A stretch of DNA of 37,165 nt from a candidate division WWE3 bacterium (GTDB lineage: Bacteria; Patescibacteriota; WWE3; UBA101185; UBA10185), in NCBI GenBank assembly GCA_012798115.1, contig JAAZNV010000013.1:1-37165 (forward strand), given 5' to 3'. How positions within the stretch are numbered: the first letter of the stretch is position 1; each line of letters begins with the position of its first letter. Below are positions 17,392 to 26,091 of the stretch, piece by piece. Below the pieces are notes generated by a model. It was not told the origin of the DNA, did no database searches, and worked only from the letters and a program-made list of their open reading frames with translations. Made by a program: the position numbers and the translations under genes.

Positions 17392-18084
17392 ATGGACATA
17401 CAAAGTGGAGATTACCCTTGTTTGTTAAAGGAAATCAAAGACCCTCCGAAAAGACTTTACTACAAGGGTAATTTTAATAGCAATATATTTGAAAGTTGTG
17501 TATCTGTAGTTGGAAGTAGAATAATAAGCAATTCTAATAAGAGAATAATTAAGCATTTGTTTTCAACTTTAAGTAAATCAATAACAATAGTATCTGGGTT
17601 TATGAGTGGGGTTGATGCAGAGGCTCATAAGCAAGCTTTAAACTTTGGGCTAAAAACAATTGCGGTAATGCCTTGTGGTATAGATCATATACACCCTGAA
17701 AATCAGGTTGATTTATACAATGAAATACTTTGTAGTGACGGGTTAGTTATTTCTGAGTATGACTATGATTTTAAACCTGAAGTTTGGTCATATCCAAGAA
17801 GAAACAGAATTGTTGCAGGAATAGCAAAAGTAACCGTTGTAATTGAAGCTAAATTAAACAGTGGGTCTCTTATTACTGCCAGGTTAGCAAATTATTATGG
17901 TAGAAGGGTTCTTGTACCCAAGGTACCCAGTCCTTTATCTGGAGGCATTTCACTTTTAAAGAATGAGTTTGCTGAAGATATAGAATCTGGAGTTCAAATT
18001 AATGAGTATATTGAGATGTTTAATAAGAACCGTCTCGAGAAAAAGAATTTTGTTGAGTACCAATTAGGTTTCTTTGATGGTTGA
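17392..18084 (+). CDS. dprA: DNA-processing protein DprA (Smf)
   Basis: DprA loads RecA onto incoming single-stranded DNA in natural transformation. The protein of about 230 residues is essentially the Rossmann-like core only: DYPCLLKEIKDPPKRLYYKG at the start, then VVGSRI, SGFMSGVDAEAH, PCGIDHIHPENQ, SYPRRNRIVAGIA and SGSLITARLA. The N-terminal SAM-like and C-terminal winged-helix domains of longer DprA proteins are absent. A TTG at 17344 is an in-frame alternative that adds 16 residues; I chose the ATG because the family motif begins soon after it. No Shine-Dalgarno is visible. It opens a DNA-uptake cluster with comEA and comEC. Confidence 0.9.
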   Translation: MDIQSGDYPCLLKEIKDPPKRLYYKGNFNSNIFESCVSVVGSRIISNSNKRIIKHLFSTLSKSITIVSGFMSGVDAEAHKQALNFGLKTIAVMPCGIDHIHPENQVDLYNEILCSDGLVISEYDYDFKPEVWSYPRRNRIVAGIAKVTVVIEAKLNSGSLITARLANYYGRRVLVPKVPSPLSGGISLLKNEFAEDIESGVQINEYIEMFNKNRLEKKNFVEYQLGFFDG

Positions 18085-18094
18085 TGTTAGGGAC

Positions 18095-18123
18095 TTGAAA
18101 AACAACAATAAGTGTTGTATATT
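18095..18123 (+). promoter_or_regulatory. Promoter of arsR-type gene, leaderless geometry
   Basis: TTGAAA (18095-18100), a 17-base spacer and TATATT (18118-18123) are followed by 6 bases and then the ATG at 18130. This is the clearest full promoter with leaderless geometry in the window. Confidence 0.7.
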
Positions 18124-18129
18124 CGGGCC

Positions 18130-18423
18130 ATGAAGTTAGAGAAAATCTCTAAAGCTCTGTCCGATAAAAATAGGTTACAAATTTTAGAGTTCTTAAGCGA
18201 TGGGCAAAGAAATGTAAGCGAAGTGGCTGATAGACTCAATGTTGAGGAGAACCTAGCATCTCACCATTTGAGAGTTTTGGCTGCTTTAGGATTTTTAAAG
18301 AACGATAAAAAGGGAAGAGAAGTGTTCTACAGTTTAAATGAATCTAGGATAGTGGGACTCCTTAGGGATATGAGAAGAAATCCTAAGTTTAAGTCTATCC
18401 TCGTTGATTCTTTAAAAGACTAA
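18130..18423 (+). CDS. ArsR-family winged-helix regulator
   Basis: The 97-residue protein has the ArsR/SmtB fold: KISKALSDKNRLQILEFL at the start, the recognition helix region around VADRLNVEENLASHHLRVL, and a wing (FLKNDKKGREVFYSLN). No metal-binding Cys cluster is present, so its signal is not a classical ArsR metal. It lies between dprA and comEA and may control the competence cluster; that is inference from position. The frame is open from a GTG at 18112, but the -10 element overlaps that stretch, so the ATG at 18130 is the real start. Confidence 0.88.
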   Translation: MKLEKISKALSDKNRLQILEFLSDGQRNVSEVADRLNVEENLASHHLRVLAALGFLKNDKKGREVFYSLNESRIVGLLRDMRRNPKFKSILVDSLKD

Positions 18424-18680
18424 TTGCTCTAAATTTTTATACACCCCATGCCCAAGTGTTTCTAGTTGTGTTTGTTTTTGCTTTATTTTCTTCCACCATC
18501 TGTCGTTAAATATACGGATAAAGTTTATTTCCATCCGTGTCTGTGAGCAATACCCATTCGACACTGCGGGTAATATGCGTTTAATAACAAAAATAATGAA
18601 ATAAAAATAAAAAGATAATAGTCTATTGAATGTAGAAAGAACTTTATAAACAAAAAAGTTTTTAGTGGTTATATAACTAC

Positions 18681-19385
18681 ATGAAGGAAAAGATATCTTC
18701 TTTTATTTCAAACGTAATCAAAAAGAATTTAATGGTTGTTGCAGTCTTACTTCTCATGTTAGGTGGAATAGTAGGCTTTATATTTGCAAGGAAGAAAGTA
18801 GCTACTAGTTGTGTGCTTGCAATGGAAGGTGTTGTTCAGGATCAAAGTAAAGAAATTAAGAAAATAGTTGTTGATCTATCAGGAGCAGTAAAAAAGCCAG
18901 GACTCTATGAATTAGATGAAGGATCAAGAGTAGGGGAATTACTTGATCTAGGAGGAGGCACTACTGAGGAGTCTTCTGCATTATGGATTTCAAAGAATTT
19001 AAATCTTTCCAAAAAATTGGAGGATTCTTCTAAGGTTTATATTCCTTTTGAATGGGAAACTTATTCCTTTCAAGAAGATGAGATACTTAATTTAGTAAAA
19101 CCAAGTGATCTTTCTTCTAATGGTTCTAGCAATAAAAGCCAAAGCGATTCAAGCGAAAGTACCAACTCACAAGAGGATTCTTTAGGAGATGCTTCTAGTG
19201 CATCATCAAAGATAAATGTTAACACAGCCACATCTTCTGAGTTAGATGCTCTTCCTGGGATAGGCCCAGCCTTTGCTGAAAAAATAATAAGCAATAGACC
19301 TTATTCTGACTTTTTGGAGTTTGAATCTAAGTCTGGGTTATGGAAGTCAGTATCAGCTGGAATAAAGGATTTAATATCATTTTGA
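18681..19385 (+). CDS. comEA: ComEA-like DNA receptor with SLBB and HhH domains
   Basis: ComEA binds double-stranded DNA at the cell surface for uptake. The 234-residue protein has one membrane helix (about 16-36), an SLBB domain (about 63-125; VDLSGAVKKPGLYEL), a Ser-rich linker (about 145-175) and C-terminal helix-hairpin-helix motifs (INVNTATSSELDALPGIGP). This order matches Gram-positive ComEA. The comEC gene begins 10 bases after the stop, so they share a transcript. The 257 bases upstream hold no gene and only a short CGGAT/ATCCG hairpin. Confidence 0.93.
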   Translation: MKEKISSFISNVIKKNLMVVAVLLLMLGGIVGFIFARKKVATSCVLAMEGVVQDQSKEIKKIVVDLSGAVKKPGLYELDEGSRVGELLDLGGGTTEESSALWISKNLNLSKKLEDSSKVYIPFEWETYSFQEDEILNLVKPSDLSSNGSSNKSQSDSSESTNSQEDSLGDASSASSKINVNTATSSELDALPGIGPAFAEKIISNRPYSDFLEFESKSGLWKSVSAGIKDLISF

Positions 19386-19395
19386 TTTGCTTCTA

Positions 19396-20457
19396 ATGAA
19401 AAGTGTTAAGTATTATCTTCCTTTGTTAATTTTAAGTTTTCTTGTTGGTATAAGGGTTTATGTTAATTGTTTTGATGGCACTGTTTCAAAGCAATGTATA
19501 GAATCAGAGGAGTCTATATTTACTAATAAAGAAAAATTTCCTGGGAGATATTTCATTAAGTTTAGAGAAAGCTCCATAGAACTCTATAGAAAATATTTTC
19601 CAAGTCCCCATAGTGAGCTTTTAATAGGAATGGTAATGGGAGCAGATGAATTGGGGAAGATTCCAAAGTTTAAGGAATCTCTAAAGAGTACAGGAACGAT
19701 TCATGTAGTTGTTGTTTCTGGATTTAATATAAACTTAGTATTCGGCTTGGTTATAGGGTTATTGGGGTCAAAGTATAAGACTAAGAATTTAGTAATTGCT
19801 CAAATTGTTACATTACTATACTCAATGATGACTGGGTTTGAGCCTCCTGTTATTAGAGCTTGGGTTATGGGAAGTTTAGTGTCTTGGGCTAAGTATTATG
19901 GCAGAGGAATAGATGGTTTTAGGGCGTTGGTGTTTACAGCTTTGCTTATGATTTTGATCTGGCCATATTTTTTACTTAGTGTAAGCTTTCAACTGAGTTT
20001 TTTAGCTACTTTTGGTTTGGTAACATATGGAAACTTTTTTCAAGGAATACTAAGAAGTATATTTAAAGTAGAGTCATTTATAGTTGAAGATCTAAGCACT
20101 ACCATATCTGCTCAAGTATTTGTTTTGCCGATTATTTCACTTTACTTTGGGAGAATAAGTTTAGTAAGTTTCATAATCAACCCTCTTGTTCTTTGGACTG
20201 TCCCCATTTCTACTGTTTTAGGAAGTATATTTTTGATAATTGGGTCCATCTCACACGTTTTAGGCAGTTTGATTGCCTTCTTCATGTACCCCTTCTTAGA
20301 TATATTTACATCGCTAATTTGGTTCTTTGGAGGATTTACTTTTTCAAGTGTATCTTTTAGCGCTAACGCAAAAACAGTGTCTATTTACTATCTTTTTATG
20401 CTTCTAGGAGCATATTTAGTAAATAGAAACAAAAGGAAAGCATATGAAAGTAAATGA
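19396..20457 (+). CDS. comEC: ComEC membrane channel domain (split ComEC, N part)
   Basis: ComEC is the inner-membrane channel that passes single-stranded DNA during transformation. This 353-residue protein contains the Competence-domain membrane helices, with the family segment GTIHVVVVSGFNIN and later EPPVIRAWVMG. It ends before the metallo-beta-lactamase domain, which is a separate ORF overlapping by 14 bases (20444-20457). The protein is much shorter than one-piece ComEC. No frameshift needs to be assumed: both ORFs are intact and overlapping starts favour coupling. The ATG at 19396 is preferred over the upstream TTG at 19387. Confidence 0.9.
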   Translation: MKSVKYYLPLLILSFLVGIRVYVNCFDGTVSKQCIESEESIFTNKEKFPGRYFIKFRESSIELYRKYFPSPHSELLIGMVMGADELGKIPKFKESLKSTGTIHVVVVSGFNINLVFGLVIGLLGSKYKTKNLVIAQIVTLLYSMMTGFEPPVIRAWVMGSLVSWAKYYGRGIDGFRALVFTALLMILIWPYFLLSVSFQLSFLATFGLVTYGNFFQGILRSIFKVESFIVEDLSTTISAQVFVLPIISLYFGRISLVSFIINPLVLWTVPISTVLGSIFLIIGSISHVLGSLIAFFMYPFLDIFTSLIWFFGGFTFSSVSFSANAKTVSIYYLFMLLGAYLVNRNKRKAYESK

Positions 20458-21277
20458 CTTAGTATACTCAGTGTTCTTATATTTTGTATTATTTGTTCTT
20501 ATTTTCACCTTGAAAGATAGTTCTTCACAATCAAGCTTAAAGATACATATTTGGGACGTAGGGCAGGGGGATTCTGCATTAGTAGTTACTCCTAATGGAA
20601 ATAAAATATTAATAGATGGTGGAGATAATTTTGAATCTGATTTTAAATTATCAATGCTGGTTCCATTTTTCTCGTGTGAAATAGATGTTGTTGTTTTAAC
20701 ACACCCACATAGTGATCACATTAGAGGTTTAAATAGAATCGCTCAAAGATGTAAAGTTTTCACTGTTATATTTAACGACGTTGATTACACTTCTCAGGAT
20801 TACTTGTACTTTAAGGATTTAATTAAGAATTTAAATGTTTTAAATGTTTATAAAGGAGACGAGTTTACAATAGATAATGTTAAATTAAAAATTCTATGGC
20901 CAACAAAGGAATTTTTGCAAACAACAATTAATGATATAAATGAAACATCAATAATGATCTTTTTAGATTATAAAAATTTTGAAGCATTATTCTTAGGTGA
21001 TGCAGGATCCAATGATTTATCAAAAGTAGATGTCAACTCCATAAAACCATTAATAAATGAAGGTCTTGATATATTAAAAGTTCCTCATCATGGCTCAAAG
21101 TTTGGTTTGAATAAAGAATTTTATGCTGATTTGAAGCCCAAAAACTGTATAATATCAGTTGGAAAAGATAATATGTTTGGGCATCCATCAAAAGAAGTTG
21201 TTGATTTCCTGTTGGAGTCTAAATGCAATGTGCTAAGGACAGATGAACGTGGAGATATCGTTGTGACTTTTAGATAG
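20444..21277 (+). CDS. comEC: ComEC metallo-beta-lactamase domain (split ComEC, C part)
   Basis: The 277-residue protein begins with one membrane helix (about 7-23) and then a ComEC-type metallo-beta-lactamase domain: IHIWDVGQGDSALV, ILIDGGD, THPHSDHIRGL (the metal-binding HxHxDH), LFLGDAG and VPHHGSKFG. In ComEC this domain is thought to degrade the non-transported DNA strand. The helix would place it outside the cell next to the channel encoded by the preceding gene. The ATG overlaps the end of that gene by 14 bases, so translation is probably coupled. Confidence 0.92.
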   Translation: MKVNDLVYSVFLYFVLFVLIFTLKDSSSQSSLKIHIWDVGQGDSALVVTPNGNKILIDGGDNFESDFKLSMLVPFFSCEIDVVVLTHPHSDHIRGLNRIAQRCKVFTVIFNDVDYTSQDYLYFKDLIKNLNVLNVYKGDEFTIDNVKLKILWPTKEFLQTTINDINETSIMIFLDYKNFEALFLGDAGSNDLSKVDVNSIKPLINEGLDILKVPHHGSKFGLNKEFYADLKPKNCIISVGKDNMFGHPSKEVVDFLLESKCNVLRTDERGDIVVTFR

Positions 21278-21355
21278 TTTTATGGTGTCGTTTTCATGTG
21301 AATAAATAATTGATAATATGAACTAGGAGTTTATTTAGTTAAATAAACAAAATTG

Positions 21356-23113
21356 ATGATTAGTGTATCCGAACTAATAAAGGAAAACATTAAAAGAGCA
21401 GTGAAAAGTTTATACAACATAGATGCTGAAGATGTTAATGTAGAACACCCTGAAAATGAAAGCTTTGGAGATTTTGCTTCAAGTATTAGTTTATCTATTT
21501 CTAAGGACTTAAGGAGAATACCAATTGAAATTGCAGAAGAATTGTCACGTGAACTCTTGAGCTACAAATTAGATTTTGAGTCAGATAGTAGCTACTACCC
21601 TATTTTTTTTAGCATAGAAGCTGTTCAACCTGGGTTTATTAACTTTAAAATGTCTCAGGAATGGTTAAAGCAGCAGTTAACTAATGTACTTACAAGCAAC
21701 TCAAGTTTTGGATCAAACAATATAGGCAGTGGTAAAACTATTATCGTTGAGTATTCTCAACCTAATCCTAATAAGCCAATGCATATTGGTCATTCGAGAA
21801 ATAATTTCATAGGAAGCTCTTTGTCTGAAATCTTCAAGTTTTGTGGTTATAACGTTATAAGGATGAATTACATGGATGATTGGGGTACGCATATTTGTAA
21901 GTCAATGCTTATGTATAAAAAGTATAAGGATGGTGAGGAACCTTCTGGAAAGCCAGATCATTATGTTGGCAATCTTTATATTATGTACGAAAAAGAGCAT
22001 GAATCTAATCCTACAGTTTTGGACAAGGAGTTGTTGGAAATGTTTAGAAAGTTAGAGAATCACGATCAGGAGACAGTTGAATTATGGCAAAAGATTGTAG
22101 GTTGGGTGTACGAAGGATGGGTAACTACTTATCAGAATGAAAACGTAGTATTTGACGTTTGGACATACCAAAGTGAACACACTAAAGGTGGAAAAGATAT
22201 CGTGAATTTAGCTATTGAGAAAGGAATTGCTAAAAAGGACGAAACTGGGGCGGTTGTTGCAAGATTAGGAAAGTATGGGATTCCAGATAAAGTTCTTTTA
22301 AGAAGTGACGGTACTTCCATTTACATAACTCAAGATACACAGCTTGCTAGAGACAACTTTGAAAAATATAAGTTTGATAAAAGATTTTACGTAGTGGATT
22401 GCAGGCAGTCTGGTTACTTTGTTCAACTGTTTAAAATATTGGATTTGCTTGGTTTTGATTGGGCTAAAAGACTTTACCATATTTCCTACGGAACAGTATC
22501 TCTTCCAGATGGTTCGATGTCTTCTAGACTTGGTAATGTTGTGAATGCTGATGATGTGTTTGATAAACTTGTAGACTTAGAAGAAGATGAAGCTAGAAAT
22601 AGCTTGAAAGATGTTTCGAATATTAAAGAAACTAGCAGGAAAGTGGCTTTGGCTGCTTATAGATATGGAATGCTAAGAGTAGATTCCAAGCAAGATATCA
22701 TATTTGATTACTCAAAAGTAACAAAATTTGAAGGCAACACTGGTCCTTATTTAATGTATTCATATGCTCGTGCAAAATCTCTTTTAGAAAAAGCTGGTAT
22801 TAAAGAGGAAGTAAATTTTAACCTTAAATTATTTGAAGATCTACTTTTAGTAGAAAAGGAAACACTCATCTTAAGGGGTATATACAAGTTTCCAGAGATT
22901 GTCTTAAAGTCTGCTAATAATTTTATGCCTCATATTGTGGCTAATTATCTTTATGACCTAGCCCAAAGGTTTAATTCTTTTTATGCTGATATACCAGTCT
23001 TAAATGCAAAAGGAGAAGAAAGAGAATTTAGGCTTGTCCTTGTTAAGTGCTTTGCACAAGTAATGAAAAACGGTTTAATGCTTCTTGGTATAGATGTAGT
23101 TGAAAAGATGTGA
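21356..23113 (+). CDS. argS: Arginyl-tRNA synthetase
   Basis: This class I synthetase charges tRNA-Arg. The 585-residue protein shows the N-terminal Add-1 domain (about 1-110), the HIGH motif in PNKPMHIGHSRNN, the ArgRS-typical YMDDWGTH, the degenerate KMSKS-type loop GSMSSRLGN, and an anticodon-binding C-terminus with EGNTGPYLMYSYARA and ending in LMLLGI. Length is normal. A TTG at 21353 directly precedes the ATG at 21356; the ATG is the natural start. A GATAAT at 21312-21317 and AGGAG at about 21325 are upstream, but the AGGAG is too far away to serve this start. Confidence 0.97.
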   Translation: MISVSELIKENIKRAVKSLYNIDAEDVNVEHPENESFGDFASSISLSISKDLRRIPIEIAEELSRELLSYKLDFESDSSYYPIFFSIEAVQPGFINFKMSQEWLKQQLTNVLTSNSSFGSNNIGSGKTIIVEYSQPNPNKPMHIGHSRNNFIGSSLSEIFKFCGYNVIRMNYMDDWGTHICKSMLMYKKYKDGEEPSGKPDHYVGNLYIMYEKEHESNPTVLDKELLEMFRKLENHDQETVELWQKIVGWVYEGWVTTYQNENVVFDVWTYQSEHTKGGKDIVNLAIEKGIAKKDETGAVVARLGKYGIPDKVLLRSDGTSIYITQDTQLARDNFEKYKFDKRFYVVDCRQSGYFVQLFKILDLLGFDWAKRLYHISYGTVSLPDGSMSSRLGNVVNADDVFDKLVDLEEDEARNSLKDVSNIKETSRKVALAAYRYGMLRVDSKQDIIFDYSKVTKFEGNTGPYLMYSYARAKSLLEKAGIKEEVNFNLKLFEDLLLVEKETLILRGIYKFPEIVLKSANNFMPHIVANYLYDLAQRFNSFYADIPVLNAKGEEREFRLVLVKCFAQVMKNGLMLLGIDVVEKM

Positions 23114-23132
23114 TAAAAGAAAGATAAAGCGT

Positions 23133-24242
23133 ATGGAAAGAAAGAAAGGTAAGGAAAAGAAACCGAAGAGGAATAAATTATTACCCAGATTTTTAAGATC
23201 TTTAACAGCTGTTGTATTGTTGTCATCATTGATTCTAGGAATTTCTCTTTTAATTAGAGGGATCTCAAGTGTAAGCTCAGAAAGGAAAAGTTTATCATCA
23301 GTGTTAATATGGGATGTCTTTGAAACCTTTGGCTTAACCGAGAAAAACATCTCTCAGCTAAATGTTCAAAGGCTTTTGGAGAATCATATTGGTAAATCTA
23401 AGACAAATAGTATCTCTGAATATGATAGCAGTTCATTAAATGAGATTGATAACAGCTTATCTTTATCTTCTAGTAACAATAAAGAAGCTTTGTTTAAAGT
23501 TTGCATTATTTCAGATATACATCAGGATACTACAAATTTATCCAAGTCTTTAGAAAAGGTACTTGAAAATGAATGCATGTTGTTGTTTGTTATTGGAGAT
23601 GTTACAAATTATGGAGACATAACTACCCTTTCAAGTATAAAGGCAGTTTTAGACAATTCCGGTATCAAAGATTATTATGTCATTCCTGGAGATCATGATT
23701 TAGCTCAATCTGTTGGCTTGGATAACTTTGAGGAAGTGTTTGGTAGTTATTATCACTTTGTTGAGTTTGCTGATGTTAGATTTTTACTGATGGATAACAG
23801 TGCAAACTACACTCCAATTAATAAAAAGCAAATTTCTTGGATGGAAAAGAATATTGAAAATACTGACTTTGTGATTTTATCTCAGCCTTTGTTTACAGAT
23901 GGATTAAATACTCCTTTTAATTCTATTTACATGGGTAGTACTAGAACTGCTCCAGATTCTTCTAATTTAAAAGAAAAGCAGCAGGTTGTTAAAGATCAAG
24001 GGATTTCTATATTAAATTTGATACGGGATACAAAGACTGTAAAGGCTATAATATCAGGGGAGCACCATAGGTCTAGTGTTTTAATTGACCCTGTAAGAAG
24101 TGATCTGAAACATTACGTGGTTGGGGCAGTTACCAGTACTGTTAATGATTACCCACAAAGTGCTATTCAATCATCAAGGTTTTCAGTTATGTACTTATTT
24201 GATGACAAATCGTATTCTATTAAAGATATTTCTCTAGACTGA
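23133..24242 (+). CDS. Calcineurin-like phosphoesterase with altered metal motifs
   Basis: The 369-residue protein has a very basic N-terminus, a membrane helix (about 20-43), a Ser-rich linker, and a calcineurin-like domain from about 122. Motif I (SDIH) and motif II (GDVTNYGD) are normal. Motif III reads GDHD instead of GNHD/E. The expected motif IV His is replaced in LSQPLF, and the final GHxH reads GEHH. Several metal ligands are therefore changed, so activity or substrate may differ. The predicted location is outside the membrane. A TTG at 23100 is in frame but lies inside argS; the ATG at 23133 is preferred. It is probably cotranscribed with argS. Confidence 0.78.
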   Translation: MERKKGKEKKPKRNKLLPRFLRSLTAVVLLSSLILGISLLIRGISSVSSERKSLSSVLIWDVFETFGLTEKNISQLNVQRLLENHIGKSKTNSISEYDSSSLNEIDNSLSLSSSNNKEALFKVCIISDIHQDTTNLSKSLEKVLENECMLLFVIGDVTNYGDITTLSSIKAVLDNSGIKDYYVIPGDHDLAQSVGLDNFEEVFGSYYHFVEFADVRFLLMDNSANYTPINKKQISWMEKNIENTDFVILSQPLFTDGLNTPFNSIYMGSTRTAPDSSNLKEKQQVVKDQGISILNLIRDTKTVKAIISGEHHRSSVLIDPVRSDLKHYVVGAVTSTVNDYPQSAIQSSRFSVMYLFDDKSYSIKDISLD

Positions 24243-24257
24243 TAAGTGATCTTTTGG

Positions 24258-24263
24258 TATAAC
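24258..24263 (+). promoter_or_regulatory. -10 element of ndk, leaderless geometry
   Basis: TATAAC ends 6 bases before the ATG at 24270 and 3 before the ATG at 24267. TAGACT lies 17 bases upstream as a weak -35. Confidence 0.5.
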
Positions 24264-24269
24264 AGTATG

Positions 24270-24815
24270 ATGGAAAGAACTCTTCTTGTGATAAAACCAG
24301 ATGCAGTTAAAAGAGGTATTGTTGGAGAGATTCTCCAAAGAGTTGAGAATATGGGTTTTGTTATTAAAGCTGCAAAACTAGTTCAAGTTGATGAGAAGTT
24401 AGGAGAAGCTCATTATCCAAATTCTGAAGAATGGAAGAGAAATGTAGGTGTTAGAACAATAGAAGATTGTGAGAAATATGGAATGGATTTAATGGAAAAT
24501 ATGGGAACGACAGATCCGATAGAGATAGGGAATTTGGTTAAGAAGTGGAATGTTGATTATTTGTGTTCTGGTCCTGTTTTTGCATTTGTTCTTGAGGGTT
24601 TAAATGCTGTAGAAAGGTTAAGAAGTTTAGTTGGACATACCGTGCCTACAAAGGCAGCACCAGGAACAATAAGAGGGGATTATTCACTTGATTCAGCTAT
24701 CTTGGCTAATATGAATAAGAGATGCATTTTAAATCTTGTTCATGCTTCAGGTACAGTGGAAGAAGCAAAGGATGAAATTAACCTTTGGTTTAAGAAAGAA
24801 GAAATATTAAACTAA
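24270..24815 (+). CDS. ndk: Nucleoside diphosphate kinase, long form
   Basis: NDK moves a gamma-phosphate between nucleoside di- and triphosphates through a phospho-His. The sequence starts with the canonical ERTLLVIKPDAVKRG, has SGPVFAFVLEG, PGTIRGDYS, and the catalytic His158 in NLVHAS. At 181 residues it is about 40 longer than typical bacterial NDK; the extra segment lies at about 50-93, between the HY element and the SGPV strand. The active-site context HASGT replaces the usual HGSDS. The ATG at 24270 is the probable start, the one at 24267 an equal alternative in frame. tRNA-Ser follows. Confidence 0.95.
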   Translation: MERTLLVIKPDAVKRGIVGEILQRVENMGFVIKAAKLVQVDEKLGEAHYPNSEEWKRNVGVRTIEDCEKYGMDLMENMGTTDPIEIGNLVKKWNVDYLCSGPVFAFVLEGLNAVERLRSLVGHTVPTKAAPGTIRGDYSLDSAILANMNKRCILNLVHASGTVEEAKDEINLWFKKEEILN

Positions 24816-24842
24816 CTCATTTTTTAGTTTTTATTACCCTGT

Positions 24843-24848
24843 TATAAT
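24843..24848 (+). promoter_or_regulatory. -10 element of tRNA-Ser
   Basis: TATAAT lies 18 bases before the mature 5' end of tRNA-Ser. The -35 region is only T-rich. Confidence 0.5.
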
Positions 24849-24866
24849 CACCTTGTATTTGTATGT

Positions 24867-24956
24867 GGAAGGGTCGCATAGTGGTCTAGTGCGGCGGTCT
24901 TGAAAACCGCTATACCTGCAAAGGTATCGAGGGTTCGAATCCCTCCCCTTCCGCCA
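24867..24956 (+). tRNA. tRNA-Ser (anticodon TGA)
   Basis: The acceptor stem GGAAGGG/CCCTTCC, anticodon stem GCGGT/ACCGC with loop CTTGAAA (anticodon TGA), a long variable arm (TATACCTGCAAAGGTATC) and T arm GAGGG-TTCGAAT-CCCTC are complete. The long variable arm is typical of class II tRNA-Ser. The discriminator is G, and CCA is encoded (24954-24956). Confidence 0.97.
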
Positions 24957-25020
24957 TTTCTTTTGACACTCATTATCTAAGGTTCTACACTTTAAGTACG
25001 TATAAATTTTCTTTGAAAAT

Positions 25021-25887
25021 ATGTTTAAAAAGATATTTAATTGGATAAAAGAAAATAAAGTAATAACTGTTGTTTTTGTAGTTTTAGTATTTTTATTGCT
25101 AAAGAAATTTAATAATTATAGTGCCTATAAAAGGGTTTCAAGAGTTGATAACGCAGGTTATAACGTAGAAGAAAGCACGTTAGTTACAGAGACCCCATCA
25201 CTCGTTTCTCAGTATAAAGGTGAAAGAAAGTTAGTTACAAACTCAAATTTTTCTTTGTTGGTAAAGAAGGTGGGTGATGCTGTTGACAATGTAGTAAAAG
25301 AAACTGAATCTACGGGAGGCTTTGTTGTTTCAACGGCAATTAGTAAGGATGAAGGAGTAGATATTGCAAGTATTGAAGTTAGAATTCCTAGGGACAAGTT
25401 AGAAGGTTTTTCGGAGTATTTAAAATCAATTTCTGTAAGAACAGTTTATGAGAATATAACTGGGTATGATATAACAGATGAGTATACAGATTACACAACA
25501 AGATTGGAAAGCCTTGAATCGTCTAAAGCAATATTAGAAGATATTATGAGTAAAGCTGTCACTGCAGATGAAGTATTAAATATTCAATCAAGAATCTTTG
25601 AAATTCAAGACCAAATAGATGCTTTAAAAGGTCAAATTAGTTACATGGAACAAGCTTCAACTACTTCTAAGGTTAGTATAATAATGTCAACTGATGAATT
25701 AAGTTTGCCGTATACTCCTGCTAAGATATGGAGACCTGATGTTGTATTTAAGCAAGCAATTAGGTCTTTGTTTAGCTTATTAATAGCAATAGGAACATTT
25801 GGTATTTGGGTAGTGGTTTTTTCACCAACTTTGTTGTTCATAATGATTATTAAGAAGACTTTCTTTAAAAGAAAAGATAAAAAGTAG
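25021..25887 (+). CDS. DUF4349 membrane protein
   Basis: The 288-residue protein has a short N-terminal membrane helix (about 13-28), a DUF4349 domain (about 65-235; RKLVTNSNFSLLVKKV, STGGFVVS, IEVRIPRDKLEGF) containing a coiled-coil hairpin (about 155-210; YTTRLESLESSKAI), and a C-terminal membrane region (about 245-278) with a basic tail. Known members are membrane-linked proteins without a proven biochemical role. A TATAAA at 25001-25006 predicts a leader of about 8 bases. It stands alone between two tRNA genes. Confidence 0.82.
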   Translation: MFKKIFNWIKENKVITVVFVVLVFLLLKKFNNYSAYKRVSRVDNAGYNVEESTLVTETPSLVSQYKGERKLVTNSNFSLLVKKVGDAVDNVVKETESTGGFVVSTAISKDEGVDIASIEVRIPRDKLEGFSEYLKSISVRTVYENITGYDITDEYTDYTTRLESLESSKAILEDIMSKAVTADEVLNIQSRIFEIQDQIDALKGQISYMEQASTTSKVSIIMSTDELSLPYTPAKIWRPDVVFKQAIRSLFSLLIAIGTFGIWVVVFSPTLLFIMIIKKTFFKRKDKK

Positions 25888-25983
25888 GTAGTTTTGCGTT
25901 GATTTTTGAATATATTCTTGTTGTGTGTTATGTTACTTTAGCTTGTAATCTCCTTTGCTGGTAAAATGTTTGTATGTGTTCTA

Positions 25984-26058
25984 GCCCCCGTAGTTCAACG
26001 GACAGAACGTGCCCCTCCTAAGGGCAAGATACAGGTTCAATTCCCGTCGGGGGTACCA
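25984..26058 (+). tRNA. tRNA-Arg (anticodon CCT)
   Basis: The acceptor stem GCCCCCG/CGGGGGT, anticodon stem TGCCC/GGGCA with loop CTCCTAA (anticodon CCT, reads AGG) and T arm around ACAGG-TTCAATT-CCCGT with one A-C mismatch are visible. Discriminator A and encoded CCA (26056-26058) follow. The open frame that runs through this tRNA into the next gene is not coding here. Confidence 0.95.
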
Positions 26059-26091
26059 ACACCAATTTTTCCTTTTATAATAAAATACTGG

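Noticed and set aside
25966-26091. Open frame running through tRNA-Arg into the 131-aa gene
   Set aside because: The tRNA is complete, so the frame over it is accidental.
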